From NCBI RefSeq assembly GCF_050436995.1, contig NC_134745.1, positions 3,658,001-3,722,000 on the forward strand: DNA of 64,000 bases, given 5' to 3'. Made by a program: the position numbers and the translations under genes. Positions 37,626 through 50,452 of the stretch are shown here, piece by piece. How positions within the stretch are numbered: the stretch's first letter is position 1; each line of letters starts with the position of its first letter. The DNA comes from Anticarsia gemmatalis (Eukaryota > Arthropoda > Insecta > Lepidoptera > Erebidae). The notes below the pieces were generated by a model. The model saw only the letters and a list, made by a program, of their open reading frames with translations, was not told where the DNA came from and searched no databases.

Positions 37626-37893
37626 ATTCAAACAAATAACACTACCCTAAACATAAAACCATTTCCAATACTGAGAACAAAAATGTTTCAACCGAACAAA
37701 TACGGAATAAAAGTTTTTAATCTGCATTTCAATATAATCCAACTGGACGGCAGTACCCACGCATTCGCACACAGTATTACTAGGAACAGTGATCAATGCG
37801 CATACATTCCATTCCATCACCCCCTCTCGCTTATAGTCCAACAATTAAGTGGAGAGCTATGGCAGGAACGATTTATCTAGATTTTTATATTTT

Positions 37894-38122
37894 ACTGTCC
37901 CACTGCTGGGAAAGATCTCCTCCCGAATTTGATGGAGGGGTTAGGCCTTGAGTCCACAACACTGCGGGTTGGGGACTTTGCATACCTTCAAGAACTGTTC
38001 TAAATAACAATCAGGCCTGCAAGGTTGCATCAAGATGTTTTCCTTCACCGTTGGTGTGTTGCCTCAGGTTCATCGACTACTTAAGTGAGACGCGCAACTT
38101 AGATCACTTCTTCTGTCCAGAT
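37894..38122 (-). mobile_element. LINE/SINE 3' tail fragment, minus strand
   Basis: On the - strand this reads '...cggtgaaggaaaacatc...ctttcccagcagtgggacag', the typical 3' end of lepidopteran non-LTR retrotransposons and the SINEs that borrow it. No coding part is attached. Confidence 0.6.
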
Positions 38123-40899
38123 TAATATAAAAATTAACACAAATTATTATTTTATGAATTTCCAAAGTAGCTGTGCCAAACAGCTCTCCGTCGGCTGCAT
38201 AAGTTAAAGGATCATTGATGTTCTAAATTCAGATTTTTTATACAAATACAAGCTGCGAACCTTACACACAAGGCTCTCTACAAAGCTGTTGGGCTATAGT
38301 ACTTTTATTTCCACGAATATGGCGCATCACGTCCTACCAATATATTTTTTTAAACTAGCGGTTCGATGTAAAGAACGGTTATAGGTACTACGAAGGTAAG
38401 TTATTGCGGCTAAATTAAGCTCTTTACGGAAATATAGATGAACCTAACTTGTTGAAGTGGTTTACGAAAATAGTTCAGTTAACTAGAAAGTTTTAACCTT
38501 TAACCTTCTTATTTTTCGATAAAATAATTCAACCTGAAGTGAACTGTTTCGAACAATTATCTATTTCTAATATCAAATTAAGATTTTTTCCGTGGTGCAA
38601 TTTCCTCACATATTTTAGCTGCAGCTTTAAGTAGTTTATTTTCAAATAAAAAATATAAAGAATGTAAACCGACAATAATATTTCAGACTTAACCATCTTA
38701 AATATTAACATACCTACTTTTTTTACTCTGCCGTATTTTACCAGATAGTCTACTAGACAGTATTCAAACGGACACAAATTCTTTGGATTAAACTAGCCGT
38801 ATGTATCCAAAAATGTTAATTTGCTATCAGGATATTTCCAAACCCAGTAACAATAGTAATATGGGTGTACTAACTCTTCAGGGACAACGTATGACGTCAT
38901 GTTTTCAATGTTTTTATACATTTAATTACTTAGTTTCTCAAACTAAAACGATGTTGTCTAATATTAGCCTTTAACCGCAAACGGCTACGTCTGTAGTTAT
39001 TCATTAATTATTTATTGATCAACCAAATGGCTATTTTCATTTAATTGCCCAACAATAGCCTATTTTTAGCCGCCGAATTGATAATTGAAGCTTTCGTGCT
39101 TTTCCTTGCTTGATTAAATAATAAATGGACACAAAGGATTTGTCGTAAATCGTGTTGTTCTAATGTTCTAGGAAAAAGTGAGATTTTTCGTGGAAAATCA
39201 CAGAAAACGGTTCGTTGGAAATTTGAGGTACTCTAGCATATTTTTTCAATAATATAGTGTCGAGCGAAGTGAAGAAAGACTATGGACTTTCAAAACATTT
39301 TCCTAGCGACGCAGATAGCTTTAAAATATTTATTATTTTAACCAATCTTTTAATAAATTGGATTTCCTAACTTTGTCATAACCATTTATCGTTATTATGT
39401 TAAGGGGATGAACTTAGCATAGGTTCGGAGAGCATGGTAAAGACAAAGAGAGGCATTTAAATGAGGAATCGTGATGATCATTTTTATTACATAAAGGACA
39501 CTCTGACTATTCTGCTTTTCTTATAATTTAGAAAGAAATGAAAGTCGATATTCAAAAATGTATAACGCTCGCACGTTTCTTTTACAGGTCGTTGCATAAT
39601 CTTCCACCCTTTTCTAAACGCTATAAAAGAAAAGAGAAAAACTCCATTTCACGTAACATGCCATTGAAATTCCATTAACACTGACCATATTCAAGTACAA
39701 ATAGTGAGTATGTAACAAAAGCTGTTTTCAAAAATAAATGAGTTCTTGTATGCATGTGACGGGGCGCGTGGCCGCTCGCACGACGCGCTGATGACGTCAA
39801 ACCACCCCTAATTTAGGGGAGGAGGGTGCTTTTCGGAGATAGGAAAAACACTGCTACCTGTTTTTCATATTTATCAAGCATGTTTGTTGTTTATGTAAAG
39901 GATATTATCGTTTTTGTTTTGCGTTATAAATCTCTTTAGCGATTAGTGTTTGATCAGTTGTTGTTTCCGCATGGAGTAAGTGCTTTATATTGAACCAAGA
40001 TTAGGCATAATATAGGGATATATACTACATACTATGTTTTACTTTAGAAAATCAGATTAGATTATTAAAAAAGGTTTTGATCCCGCAATAATATTATGTA
40101 CAGATAAATTGTAGGTACTTTTTGCACTATTCTTACAATCTTATAAAAATTTTAAGTATAGACATGTTATAATAAAAAAAAACATAAAAATACTCATTAT
40201 AATAATTAATGTTTGATGCCTCCTGTCCAATTTATTTAATTCACTTCATTGAAATATCATGTAAATATAATTTACTTACCCACTATACGAACTTCTATCA
40301 AATAAGACGTAACCACACCCATCGCTGTCAAAATCGATAAAACATCTCGACACAAAACTCAACTGTTTCGTAAATACAGTATTATATAAATATTATTTTT
40401 TATTCAAACTGATTCTATTCTTATAAAATGATATTTTAGTACATGTATAGTGAGCAATTTTATTCAAAAATGCCTATAATTTTTTAATTTTTTACTTATA
40501 TAATATTATTTTTCCAAATTAATTACTTTAAACATAGAATTTATATATAGTAGACAGGCAAACTAGAATTACAAAAGGAAAATAAATATAACTTCCGATT
40601 TAATAAGAACAAAATGAACCCTGAAAAAAAGCACTTTATTTTATAGCAAAATAAGTCCAACATATTGGCAACAATTTTCTATTATTATTAGTCTTCTTCA
40701 TATATGTATATAAAAAACATTTTTCTTTATTTTTGACACAATAGCATTTACGATTAAAAAAATATTTTAACTAAGCTAGTGTACGAAAATATAAACAAAA
40801 CTAGCTTTAAAAATATTCTATTTTTCAATGTAGGTTATAAACAATAAGTGTACCTTTTATAAAAACTTTTCAGTAGTTTTTGCGTGGAAGAGAAAAAGA
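38123..40899. other. Intergenic or intronic, AT-rich
   Basis: CREs at 38892 and 39792 and the GC islet at 39758. 40000-40900 is extremely AT-rich. No exon seen. Confidence 0.4.
39758..39840. promoter_or_regulatory. GC-rich islet with CRE
   Basis: 'gacggggcgcgtggccgctc' and 'gcacgacgcgctgatgacgt' precede a C-rich/G-rich pair (ccacccctaatttagggg). Includes the perfect CRE at 39792-39799. Likely a conserved regulatory element; the target is unknown. Confidence 0.35.
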
Positions 40900-41464
40900 A
40901 CATGTCGCTCCTTGAATACAAAAGGGCCACAAGTCGAAATCTATAAATTTTACAGGAGAGCCAAAACAAATTTTTGAAACTGTTTTTTTATAACATTTCA
41001 TATATTTATTTATTAAATATAAGATGTTAATATATCATTAGATGCGTATTTTTTAGCTCTATCTTTCTACAAAATAAACTTTGTAATAGCTGTTACCTAT
41101 TAAGAGAAAAAAGCATATAAGTCCCTTTTGCATTCAAAATTTGAACCAATATTATGAGAAATATGTCAAAAATTAAACACAGTTTTACAAATAAAAATGG
41201 TTAATTGTACTTTTTTTGTAAAAAAACCGTATCAAAAAGTTTAATAATAATTACTAAGTAAAACCATAACTGAATAGACCAGGAAAACATTGTATTAAAC
41301 AATCTAAATAAAAAAATCTTAACTTTTTATTAAGTAAGTAAAATTATTGAGATCAACTTTGTGCGTAACTTTCATTATTTAGTAAAATTAAACATCAATC
41401 ATCATCATCAATCAATGGGTAACGTGACGAGTAGACTGAGTGCAGCAGGAGTATTAAAGAAATA

Positions 41465-42530
41465 AGATAATAGAAAAGGTTTTTGAGTTTTATAAGCCTT
41501 TATATTGAGCATTCGTGGATTATTCCAAAGCTTTTGACAGCATTACTCATTCCGCCATAGAATCATCACTCCATCCAATTCCTACTTAAAGATACTATGT
41601 AGAATCGAACCTTCATACATCAAACTCATCAAAGCAATAGACAACAATATCATTCCAAATCCAAGGAAGCGTGAAACAGGGAGACCCGCTATCTCCCAAA
41701 TTATTTACCAGCACCCTCAGAGAAATTTTCAGGAGCCTGGCGGTGTTATGGCAATCAAACGCATAGTTGTAAGTGGTAAACAGTTAACAAACCATTGTTT
41801 TGTAGATGACATAGTCCTCTTCTCTTTTTCGGCATCGGAACTCGAATCAATGCTCAAAGATCTGAGCACGGCAAACCTTCAGATTGGACTGAGTAAGAAC
41901 CGTACAAAAACACAGGTTATGACCAACAACACAAAACGTAGGGTCGAGGTAGACAGGCACGTCATAGACTATGTCGACGAGTACACTTGCTAGAGCCAGA
42001 TAACCTCTTTTAACAACCGACGGGACAAAGAGTTGGACAAACGTGTCACAAGTGCCTGAAAGAGATCCTGGTCCAGGAAAGAGCTAATGAAGGGTAACCT
42101 TCCACTGTCACTGAAGTGAAAGCTCGTCGACATGTTTATACCTACTACCCGTCCTTACCTACGCTGCCCAAACATGGTCCCTTACGAATAACCAGAAAGA
42201 GCCAGAGAGCGATGGAGCATAGTATATTATGCATCAAAAGAACAGATCACGTCCGAAATTCTATACAGCGCTCCCAAACTCGCATAGCCGATGTAAGGGA
42301 GAAGACCGCCTGGCTGAAATGGAACTGAGCCGGCCACATTATCCATATGCATTCGGAAAGGTGGACCCGCATATCTACCATCTGGATGCCAAAAGATGGT
42401 CATAGCAGACGCGGGAGACTTAAATGGAGATGGCGGGATGATTTAGACGCATTTGAAAAGGACTGGTCGGATCTAGCCCCTGAAAGAGGAATTTGGAAGG
42501 AAAGGGTGCCTCTTTACTTTGCCTGCATCA
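41465..42530 (+). pseudogene. Decayed non-LTR retrotransposon reverse transcriptase
   Basis: RT blocks in order but in shifting frames: KIIEKVFEFYKPLY (with a stop), AFVDYSKAFDS (motif A, about 41508), VKQGDPLSPKLFTSTLREIF (about 41670, motif B), HCFVDDIVLFSFSASELESM (about 41795, catalytic F-V-D-D), KNRTKTQVMTN and the thumb. The C-terminal block GRLKWRWRDDLDAFEKDWSD (about 42415) is the usual end of RTE/craniiata-like LINE RTs in insects. No endonuclease domain is present. Several frameshifts and stops make it inactive. It lies inside the TIR-bounded element 40900-43157. The LINE assignment is firm, the clade less so. Confidence 0.85.
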
Positions 42531-42652
42531 AAATGTATTATTTTATTTTTAAAATTGTAACGAAAACTCAAATTATTATCATACCAAACGGTCATATTTC
42601 TGGCCTTCCCATTCTAGCACGCTAAAAATGATTATTTATTCCACAATAATTT

Positions 42653-42868
42653 AATGCAAAAGGGACGTATTTCAAAATATGCTACTGTTATATTACAAAA
42701 TATAATAACAAATACTAGTGTTTGAATGCAAAACGGTCGTTTTCAGAAATATGGCACTTTTGTATTACGAAATATGGTAACAAATACTATAGTTTGAATG
42801 CAAAAAGGACGTTTTCCAAAATATGGCAGTTTTGTATTGTAAAATATAATCACATTAACTTGAAATTT
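42653..42868 (+). repeat. Three 72-bp tandem repeats
   Basis: Units start at 42653, 42725 and 42797. Each begins 'aatgcaaaa' then 'gg.cgt' and 'aaatatg' with a run ending 'acaaatacta'. Units 1 and 2 are exactly 72 bp. They sit inside the TIR element 40900-43157. Confidence 0.85.
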
Positions 42869-43320
42869 TGCACCCAACACAGACATATTTTGGATTGTGG
42901 CACTTTTTCATGCAACTGACGAGCATTTGCGTTGAATCTCCGGGCGCAACTCACAAAGTGGCTGTTTTGCACTGACATTACCTGTCAAAGTGAGCTAATG
43001 CAAAAAGGGCAGTAAGTCAGTGCAGCCATAATATAAGCAAAAATGATGGGGGTTTTTTTTTTACTATAAAATATAGTCGGTTCAGGTGTCATTTTTGCAA
43101 TAAAACGATTTTCATTTTTTTTTGAGTTGTGGCCCTTTTGCATTGAAGGAGCGATGTATGATTTATCCATCCATCCTGACAAACTTTCGCATTATAATAC
43201 GGGAAATACGTTTAAAGAGAGAAGTAAAATGGAAGAGTGCGAAACATCATAATTAAATATTTAAAATATTCTCCCGGCCATCCCTATTCGTATGATAAGC
43301 AAACGGCATCCTTACTGTTC

Positions 43321-43430
43321 CCGCACGCGCGTCGATCAGCTGTTACAAGTTCAAGGTTCCCCGGGTCAATGGTGTGCGCGTGGGCGTCGCCATGGCAACC
43401 GGCCCACGCCGCCCCCGCCCAGGTAGTCAA
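43321..43430. promoter_or_regulatory. GC-rich islet with X-box-like motif
   Basis: About 110 bp of high GC holding GTCGCCATGGCAAC at 43386-43399 (13 of 14 to the RFX X-box palindrome) and a C-rich run (ccgcccccgcccagg). A second GC islet lies at 44004-44075. Confidence 0.35.
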
Positions 43431-44003
43431 TCAATTACGCTTTCGCTCACCAGTAATGCTATGATGTATTGCATTTTCGGGCTTTCTTCTTGAAAATCTG
43501 TTATTATATTAAAGGTATAAGTGTGGTCTTATTTGAGAGAACATAAGATGTAAGTGATGCTAAAATTCTGGTATTTTTTGTCTAAAATCACTTTTTTTTC
43601 AGGTATTACTGAATTTCAACTAAAAAAGACTAACCTCACTTTAATTGGGTATTATTTTTAACCTTTAATACTACATATTTTACACCTAACCTTCTGCTAG
43701 GATACTTGTAGGCAAATAGCTTACATTGAGTTACCACTCTTAAACACAATTACCGGTTTCAATTTCCGGCGAAATTTTCTATAGCGACCCTGAATTTCAC
43801 TGAATGTACCAGACAAAAGGCTCGCCTATTGCTCTCTCTTTCACACACTTTCGTCTCTCTCGCACTCTCGCTCCTACTTATATTTAAAAAAGGAAAGTAT
43901 TTAAACATATCCTTGACAGTGTTAGTTCAAATTATTCTAAATATGATAGTGTTTCATTGTTCTCAAGGCTTAGTGTAATGGAGGCTTTGATTGTTTTTCA
44001 ATA

Positions 44004-44075
44004 CGGGGCGCCACCCCCCTCGCCCCGCACCCTCGCGCCCACGTCACTGGACCCGGGTAAACGCGTCAGAGGTAG
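44004..44075. promoter_or_regulatory. GC-rich islet
   Basis: 'ggggcgccacccccctcgcc' followed by 'ccgcaccctcgcgcccacg' and 'gacccgggtaaacgcg'. A candidate regulatory element; no gene is attached. Confidence 0.3.
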
Positions 44076-45260
44076 ATGTAGTTTATTTAATTTGTTTCAA
44101 AAAAACAATGTTTTGGCTAAACATTTGATACGGTGCTTTTAAAACACCTTTTTATTTTTTTTGTATCTATAAGTCCGTTGAGACGTCACTATTATGCGGT
44201 TTTCTTTGTCTTTTTTAACTCAAGGTAAATTTTGCACGGGCAACTACTGTTTTTATTACTTTGTTCATCCCGAGAACTGAATTGTAGAACTCGTGATCGG
44301 CAGACCCATTTGCTGTTTTTGTGTTCGTGTTTTAAAAGTACATTGTAATAGGATTTCTTTCAATTGTTTATTTGTACAGAATACACAATTTTAAGAAAAA
44401 CCAGGGTGTACTTTTTGAAAGAACTTCCGAGAATTGTGTCAAAATAAGCAATTCCTTAGGATGATACCACACATATTGATACGAGTACATTAAAATTTAT
44501 GTGTTTAGTAAATCAGCAGATATTTTGCTTATTTCTTATGGTTATTTAATATTTGCACTCAATAATGTAACTCTAAGTGAAGGCACTTAGTTATTATACA
44601 ATTATTTAAACATAATTTGTGGAGCAATACAAATTATTGAAAATTCTTCTCTCATTTTTCCTCCTTTATATAAGCCATTAAGTAACTAATTGAATGCTAA
44701 TATTTATTCAATATCTCAAGGTTAAAAATAAAATATTATTTTACCACTTCTTACTAATTCGTTTGCAGAAACTTGATAAAGAATGGCCGGGGAATAAGAG
44801 GCTTTTTAACAATATAATATTTTTTAAAGAAGGAAAATACTTCATAAGAAACTTTTACTCTTTCTTTCAACATTGGTTATATTATTTCCAATTGATTTGA
44901 TATCAACAATATTTTGCTGATATTTCTTACATCTACTTTCAATGCGTAGGTCGTAGACCTCTACGAGTCTACGCAGCCTTTCGTAGACCCAAACAAAGCG
45001 TAGCAATTTGATCTTTGGGGCTAAAAAACAGGTTTATACAATGTTCTTTGTTAGATACATTATTTGAGATCGTTGCTTTATTTTTTATACGTGTCGCTTA
45101 TTGTATTGATAGTTAGTAAGTGAGAAGTGTGCGTTGATGAAACCTAGATTATAGAAATATAATAGCGTAAAGATCAAAACGTTTTAACGGTAAAGTATCG
45201 AACCACAACCAAATTGTATTGATAATGAGGATTCGGTTGAATAAATTTGATTTAATAAGC

Positions 45261-45345
45261 ATACGACCTCTGTGGTCTGAGTAGTAGTGTATGCGACTGA
45301 TAATGACGAGGTAAGTAATTTCTATTCCGTATTAGAATATTCCCT
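45261..45345 (+). mobile_element. SINE 5' fragment
   Basis: 'gacctctgtggtctgagtag' then 'tagtgtatgcgactgataatgac' resembles the tRNA-like head of a lepidopteran SINE with a recognisable A box. The B box is no longer visible, so this is a truncated or decayed copy. Confidence 0.35.
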
Positions 45346-45423
45346 GGTTTGGTAACGTTATTTAACGTTGGGTTATTTAATTAGGAAAGACTATTTACGT
45401 TACTTTGTACACGTTTATATTAA

Positions 45424-45541
45424 TCCCCGGTTTCTGAGGTACATTTAGCGGTAGTTTATCTATTCAATAGAGTTAAAGCACATATAAAAAAACGCTATTG
45501 AATACATAAACTACCGCTAAATGAACTCAGAAACCGGGGGT
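45424..45541. mobile_element. Palindromic MITE, 118 bp
   Basis: 'ccccggtttctgaggtacat' continuing 'ttagcggtagtttat.tattcaatag' on the left is mirrored on the right by 'ctattgaatacataaactac' and so on to 'aaccgggg'. Arms about 47 bp with few mismatches, loop about 23 bp. A widespread type in Lepidoptera; TA at both borders. Confidence 0.8.
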
Positions 45542-48500
45542 AAGAGTCCGTTTACAGATATACATACGTTCAATGGCGTATCCGATAGATAACAGACCTA
45601 CCAATTTTCCATTTTATAAGCTATCTAATACGTAGAATGTCTCAAATTAATTTTATCAGTAGACTTATAAAACTTTTGTATCGTGAGCTTGGAAATCGAT
45701 ACTTCTTCTCAACAATTACGTCAACCGTTACATAGAAGTTTAATTACATTGACAATGGTTATTGTAATACAATATCCGTTATAAATACACGACAATGTAT
45801 TATTAGCTGTTATCTATATTAATAGATGAGTTCAAGGTTCGATTTTCATTGTGCGTCATATGTATGTATTATATTTGATAGCGTGTCTAGTTTTTAAATT
45901 GTTGTCAAGGCATACTTTTCTAATAATATGAATGCGATATATTATTTTTATACTTGAGGTTGGCAACAGTTATTGTATGAATCTATGTTTGTTATCATGT
46001 TGGTAGACATAGAAACTCGGAATTTATGAAAGATTTTTTACAGCCACATCCGGCGCCGATATCAAAACAAATGCAACTTGGCCGGAACGTTAAAAAATAA
46101 GAAAGGTATGCATTTTTCCATTGCGTATTAGCATAGATTGAATGTTTAAATACCACTTAAACGATTTTTATTTGAAGAATAACTAAAACATTATGTGTAA
46201 TGAAGCTAAATTTTTTTCCCCGTAGAAAATGTATTTCCCTTATAATTTTAGCACGGTAACTTTAAAAAGTTAAAACGGACACTAACACAGAACTCTACTT
46301 TGGCTCTATATTTAATTTTTAACGATTTTAACAAATAATATATTCCGAGTTTCTACATTTAGTAGAGCCTAGGCTCTCTTGCTGAAAGCTTTTAAATTAA
46401 AGAACTCTATGATTTATAAATGCAGTGCACTTATGGTAAACGCATTTGCTAACATGGGAAATTTTCTTGTCTTTAGATGGCACTTTAAACCACTTTCAAT
46501 TTCATGATTGATATGATGATCTTGATATCGCATATTCAACAATTTTCAAGCTAAAATTTAAAAAATGGGTTCCGTTGTTTAGCCATTGAAGTGCAGCAGA
46601 GAGACTTTTGGATTATGATGCGATTGAAAATTATGATGAATCATTCAAGTTTCGATGAAACTTACAGTTCACTAGCTTGATATTGGTAGCAATGAGAGCA
46701 AACCACAACTCTTTTGATGGGTAAGTACGTAAACTAGCAGTAGTAGAGCCATGTAGCTGATCCAAGATTCTTACAAGGGACAGGGTGTCGTATAAACGGC
46801 TATACAAACCGGGACAAAACAAACGTTCGCGTTTGCTTCACTATATCAAAATATAATCTCAAATACCTATTTACATAAACCTTGAAATATTAATAAAACA
46901 TTAGCTAAATGGATAAATTTTCTTATATAATATAATAATAACACCGCCCACCTTGTAACGGTACATAATCGTTACATATACCGCTCTATATAGAGTCCTT
47001 AGGAAGAGGCTCTCACGCGCACTGCACATCGTGGGCACGCGCGCTGACCCATGAAGCCTTCACGCCACGAGCCTCTACACTTGAAATGCTGTTTATTTAT
47101 ACATATTATAGAGCTCTCTACTTTTTGTAGAGCCTTTTTGTTAAAAGTTTTTTTGTAGATTATGTAAAACAAATACTTGGGTAAAATGCGCTAGTTTATT
47201 TTGGTACGTGTGTGGTATTTTTTCACAATTATTTATTTTAGTGAGGTTCAATTATAATATATTTGGGCTACTTAATGAGGGTAGATATTGGACTCTTCTA
47301 TAATTAGTACAAAAATCGTAATGCTGAAATAATATGTTTGACTGCAAGTTGATTATTATATTTTTAAATTACTGTATTCAAAATAATAACTAAAAATACA
47401 TAAGTAATGACGTCATATAGGTAACTTGGTTTCTTTTTCCAACTTATTTCAAAGCATATTTCTCATTTTTCTTTTAATAAGCGATTTCACCTTCAATCAA
47501 TATTAATACGATGGGCAGAATTCAATCGACTTTTCTCCTATTCATTTTCTTTGCTCTACAACAGGAAGGTGAAGCTCTATCAATGTTATTGCCTTGAACT
47601 TAAAGGAAGCAAAGATTGCTTGACATTTATATTTTTTCTATTTATTTTTATTCTACCTTAATTGGGTGACGTCTGACATACATACATTTGCAATCTCTTT
47701 GAAAAAATATAGTCATGATCAAGTTATGGTATTGAAATGAATAGAAACTGGTAAGTTACTCTTATTTCGGGACCAATAGAATGAAATCAAAGATATTAAA
47801 ATGCAAAAGAACTAAAAAGCCTGAAGTATGTTTTGCCGAATTCGAATTAAACAAATATTATTCCGCGCACAAAATTACTATACATAGATACTTATAATAA
47901 GGAATTGAAATATGGTACACGTAGTTGCCACAAATTTTAATATTGCAGAAGTTCTAGTAATTAATACTTGCATTTATATACAAGACAGTAAATACAGTTA
48001 GTAGTTAAGTCACCTACAGTTTTTCCAGACACGTTTGATGAATAATCATGACAGTAAAGTTGCACGACATACTAGCAAAACACTCAACGTTTTTACATCT
48101 ACTTTTATATCCACTTGCAAAAACTTTACTATACCATGTCCGGCTTTACCTCATCATAAGTACTTTTTAACCCCGTGACGCGGCACGAAAATCCGTAAAA
48201 AGTATACGGTTGTATGAAGGTAATTGGTGGGGACGGCCGCTGAATATTTGAAGGCAATCGCTCCGAGTGGCTCATTTCATTTTACCCGCATCAATATTTT
48301 ATGGCCCGTCACAGATAAGCTCCAGGCCCGGGATGTCCGGGCGAGGTGACGCCTCTGTTTTATTTTTCTTAAGTTTGTGTAGGATGTGTGAGTGTGATAA
48401 TTGTAGGCGGTACTGGAAAGTTCTTTTAAATCTATTTTATAATATAATGTTATATAATATAAAGTAATGCTAATACCTTTTAGCCATCTACAAATACATG

Positions 48501-48894
48501 TAGCCTTTATGTTTTCTAGCATCCTAGGTTCTCGAAAATGCAAATTAACACCTTGACCACTATGTGAGTACTATTATTAGGCAATAATATTCCGCTTTAT
48601 TCAAAAACTGTTTATGAAATAAATGAAACGTTACTTCAATCGATTACTGTGAAACTTTACAAGGTTGGGTCGCTAGTTCATCACAGAATCATAAAGCAGA
48701 TCATCTAAGTTTTTAATTAAATATTATTGCCAGGTAGTTCTAAACTTCCACCGATACTTTTTGTAAGAGAAAAGAACTGTATCACTATAATCATATTCCC
48801 ACATAAAATCTTGACTATCTTCAAACAGAACTATAGGCTTCATCGATAACACCTCTCATTCATGCCGTTCGATGGAGCACTTAGTAGCTCAAGA

Positions 48895-48960
48895 GGTGCA
48901 GGTGCGCCGGCGCCGGCGGCTCTTTGTCGGCTGCCGGAGATTACCGACTGAACACGAGTG
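48895..48960. promoter_or_regulatory. GC-rich islet with GCCGGCGCCGGC palindrome
   Basis: A 12-nt GC-only palindrome at 48906-48917 within 'gtgcgccggcgccggcggct', followed by 'tcggctgccggag'. An unusual composition for this region. Confidence 0.3.
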
Positions 48961-49132
48961 TGCACGAGTGGTGATACTTAAGTGGGGGTTATGACCTAAG
49001 AGCTTGTTTAGTTTATTTGATCGGATTGATTAAACGAGGATTGCGTAATGGGCGTCACTGATGAACGAAAAAAATGTTCATATGATTGACATGCGTATAA
49101 CAATATTATCTTTTGCAGAATTTACATTATTT

Positions 49133-49208
49133 AAAAGAGATGTTCAAATATTGAGAAAAAGACAAGGACAGCGTTGAAAAGAGATGTTCAAATATTGAGA
49201 AAAGCGTT
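49133..49208. repeat. 44-bp tandem duplication
   Basis: 'aaaagagatgttcaaatatt' then 'gagaaaa' occurs at 49133 and again at 49177; both copies later reach 'agcgttg', the second lacking about 13 bp. Confidence 0.7.
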
Positions 49209-49493
49209 GTTGATACAGGTGTCATGCTGTGGCGCGACGTCCTTGGTTGGTTATTATTATGGAGAGAATATGACGTATTTTCATTATTCATTATCATTTG
49301 CGTAAGTTGCCCAGCCACTGATTTCTTAATTTAGCTAGGTATATTGATCACATTAAACTCTTATTTACTTGCAACTTAAGTAGTTTAATTATGGTTTTAA
49401 CAATATTTCACCTTAGCAAGCATTACTAAATAATTACAATGAAGTGAAGAGACTGATATTCTACTAACTACATTACCCATTAACTAACTCACT

Positions 49494-49512
49494 ATATCTA
49501 TATATATATATA
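49494..49512. repeat. (TA)n microsatellite
   Basis: Short uninterrupted TA run after 'ctatatcta'. A similar short (CT)n tract lies at 20625-20638 and a (CTT)n-rich tract at 60943-60980. Confidence 0.7.
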
Positions 49513-50419
49513 ACGATTTAACAATTCAGAACGTTTAAGTAATTTGTCTTTTAAAATACATTAGTAAGAGATTGAATTATCCGCCTAAGCGATCACACAA
49601 GGGGTAGTGAGTGTGTGGGCGGTACTCAAACAGCTTAGATTTGATCCGGAGATATTACGTTACTGCTTTGAGTAGAGCTCAGCTACTGATCTTGTAAGTA
49701 CTTATTTAAGAATTTGTATTTAATTATAAATAAAGTATTTACAAACAGGCGTGTACTCATACTTAGTGAAGTAAAATTTACTGGATCGTAACGCTATGTA
49801 AAAATGTCTAAGCATAATAATCCATTTTTGTGGTATCCAGAATTAACGTGTTATATACGAAAAGTATTCGAAGAAAGAAGAACCAAGAGAATTTTAGTGG
49901 GAGTTACCATACCATGATTATGCTTTAATCATGAAGCACTGAAACTACATTAACTCATATTTCGGTACCTACTCTATCTAGCCATTGCGAGATACCTTAT
50001 TATGAAAATCATTATTGTTATTGTTATTATGTAAATCAATCCTAATATTTTTACACATCATTACTTTCAATTATTCGCAATACCATTTTTGTACCGCATA
50101 ATTATAATTAAGCAATCATTCAGCAAAACGGAACGAAATGTCATTCAACATAGGGTAATTACTATAAATGTGTATTAAATTTTACGTACAACAAACGTAT
50201 GGTATGTACTCAAACACCCGTGATATACAACGAGCCTATTAATTCCGAAGTTAGTTCATTAATGAAACCGTACTCGAACTCTGTTGGTTAATCACAATGC
50301 GGTACATATTATTATTATATACCTAATATATGGAACAAATACTTCAAACTTATTATACTAGAATACAGGAATTTACGCGAACACGCATTTTACCTTAGGA
50401 TGCCTGACGTTGAAACGTC

Positions 50420-50452
50420 AAGTTGCACTGGCCGTGGTCGCAGGCCGATTCT
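50420..50452. repeat. Fragment of the MITE family found after Phm
   Basis: 'cactggccgtggtcgcaggc' at 50428-50447 is identical to the interior of the element at 24919-25262. The flanks differ, so only a remnant remains. Confidence 0.5.

Larger units (their letters stand above)
40900..43157. mobile_element. TIR-bounded composite element enclosing a LINE RT relic
   Basis: The left end (40900-40936) contains 'cgctccttgaatacaaaagg' followed by 'gccacaag'. The right end (43122-43157) is its inverted complement, 'ttgtggcccttttgcattga' then 'aggagcgatgt', about 90% identical. Between them lie about 500 bp of AT-rich DNA, an inverted-orientation 'cccttttgcattcaaa' motif at 41125, the RT relic, and three 72-bp tandem units carrying 'aatgcaaaa..gg.cgt'. 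The motif 'tgcaaaagg' thus occurs at both ends and in the repeats, suggesting one family. No transposase is visible. It may be a non-autonomous DNA element into which a LINE inserted, or a Helitron-like element. Confidence 0.55.

Noticed and set aside
41748..42625. Functional retrotransposon gene
   Set aside because: RT motifs are spread over several frames with stops and no endonuclease; a pseudogene.
43237..43464. 75-codon frame through the GC islet
   Set aside because: The composition shift explains it; better read as a regulatory islet with an X-box-like motif.
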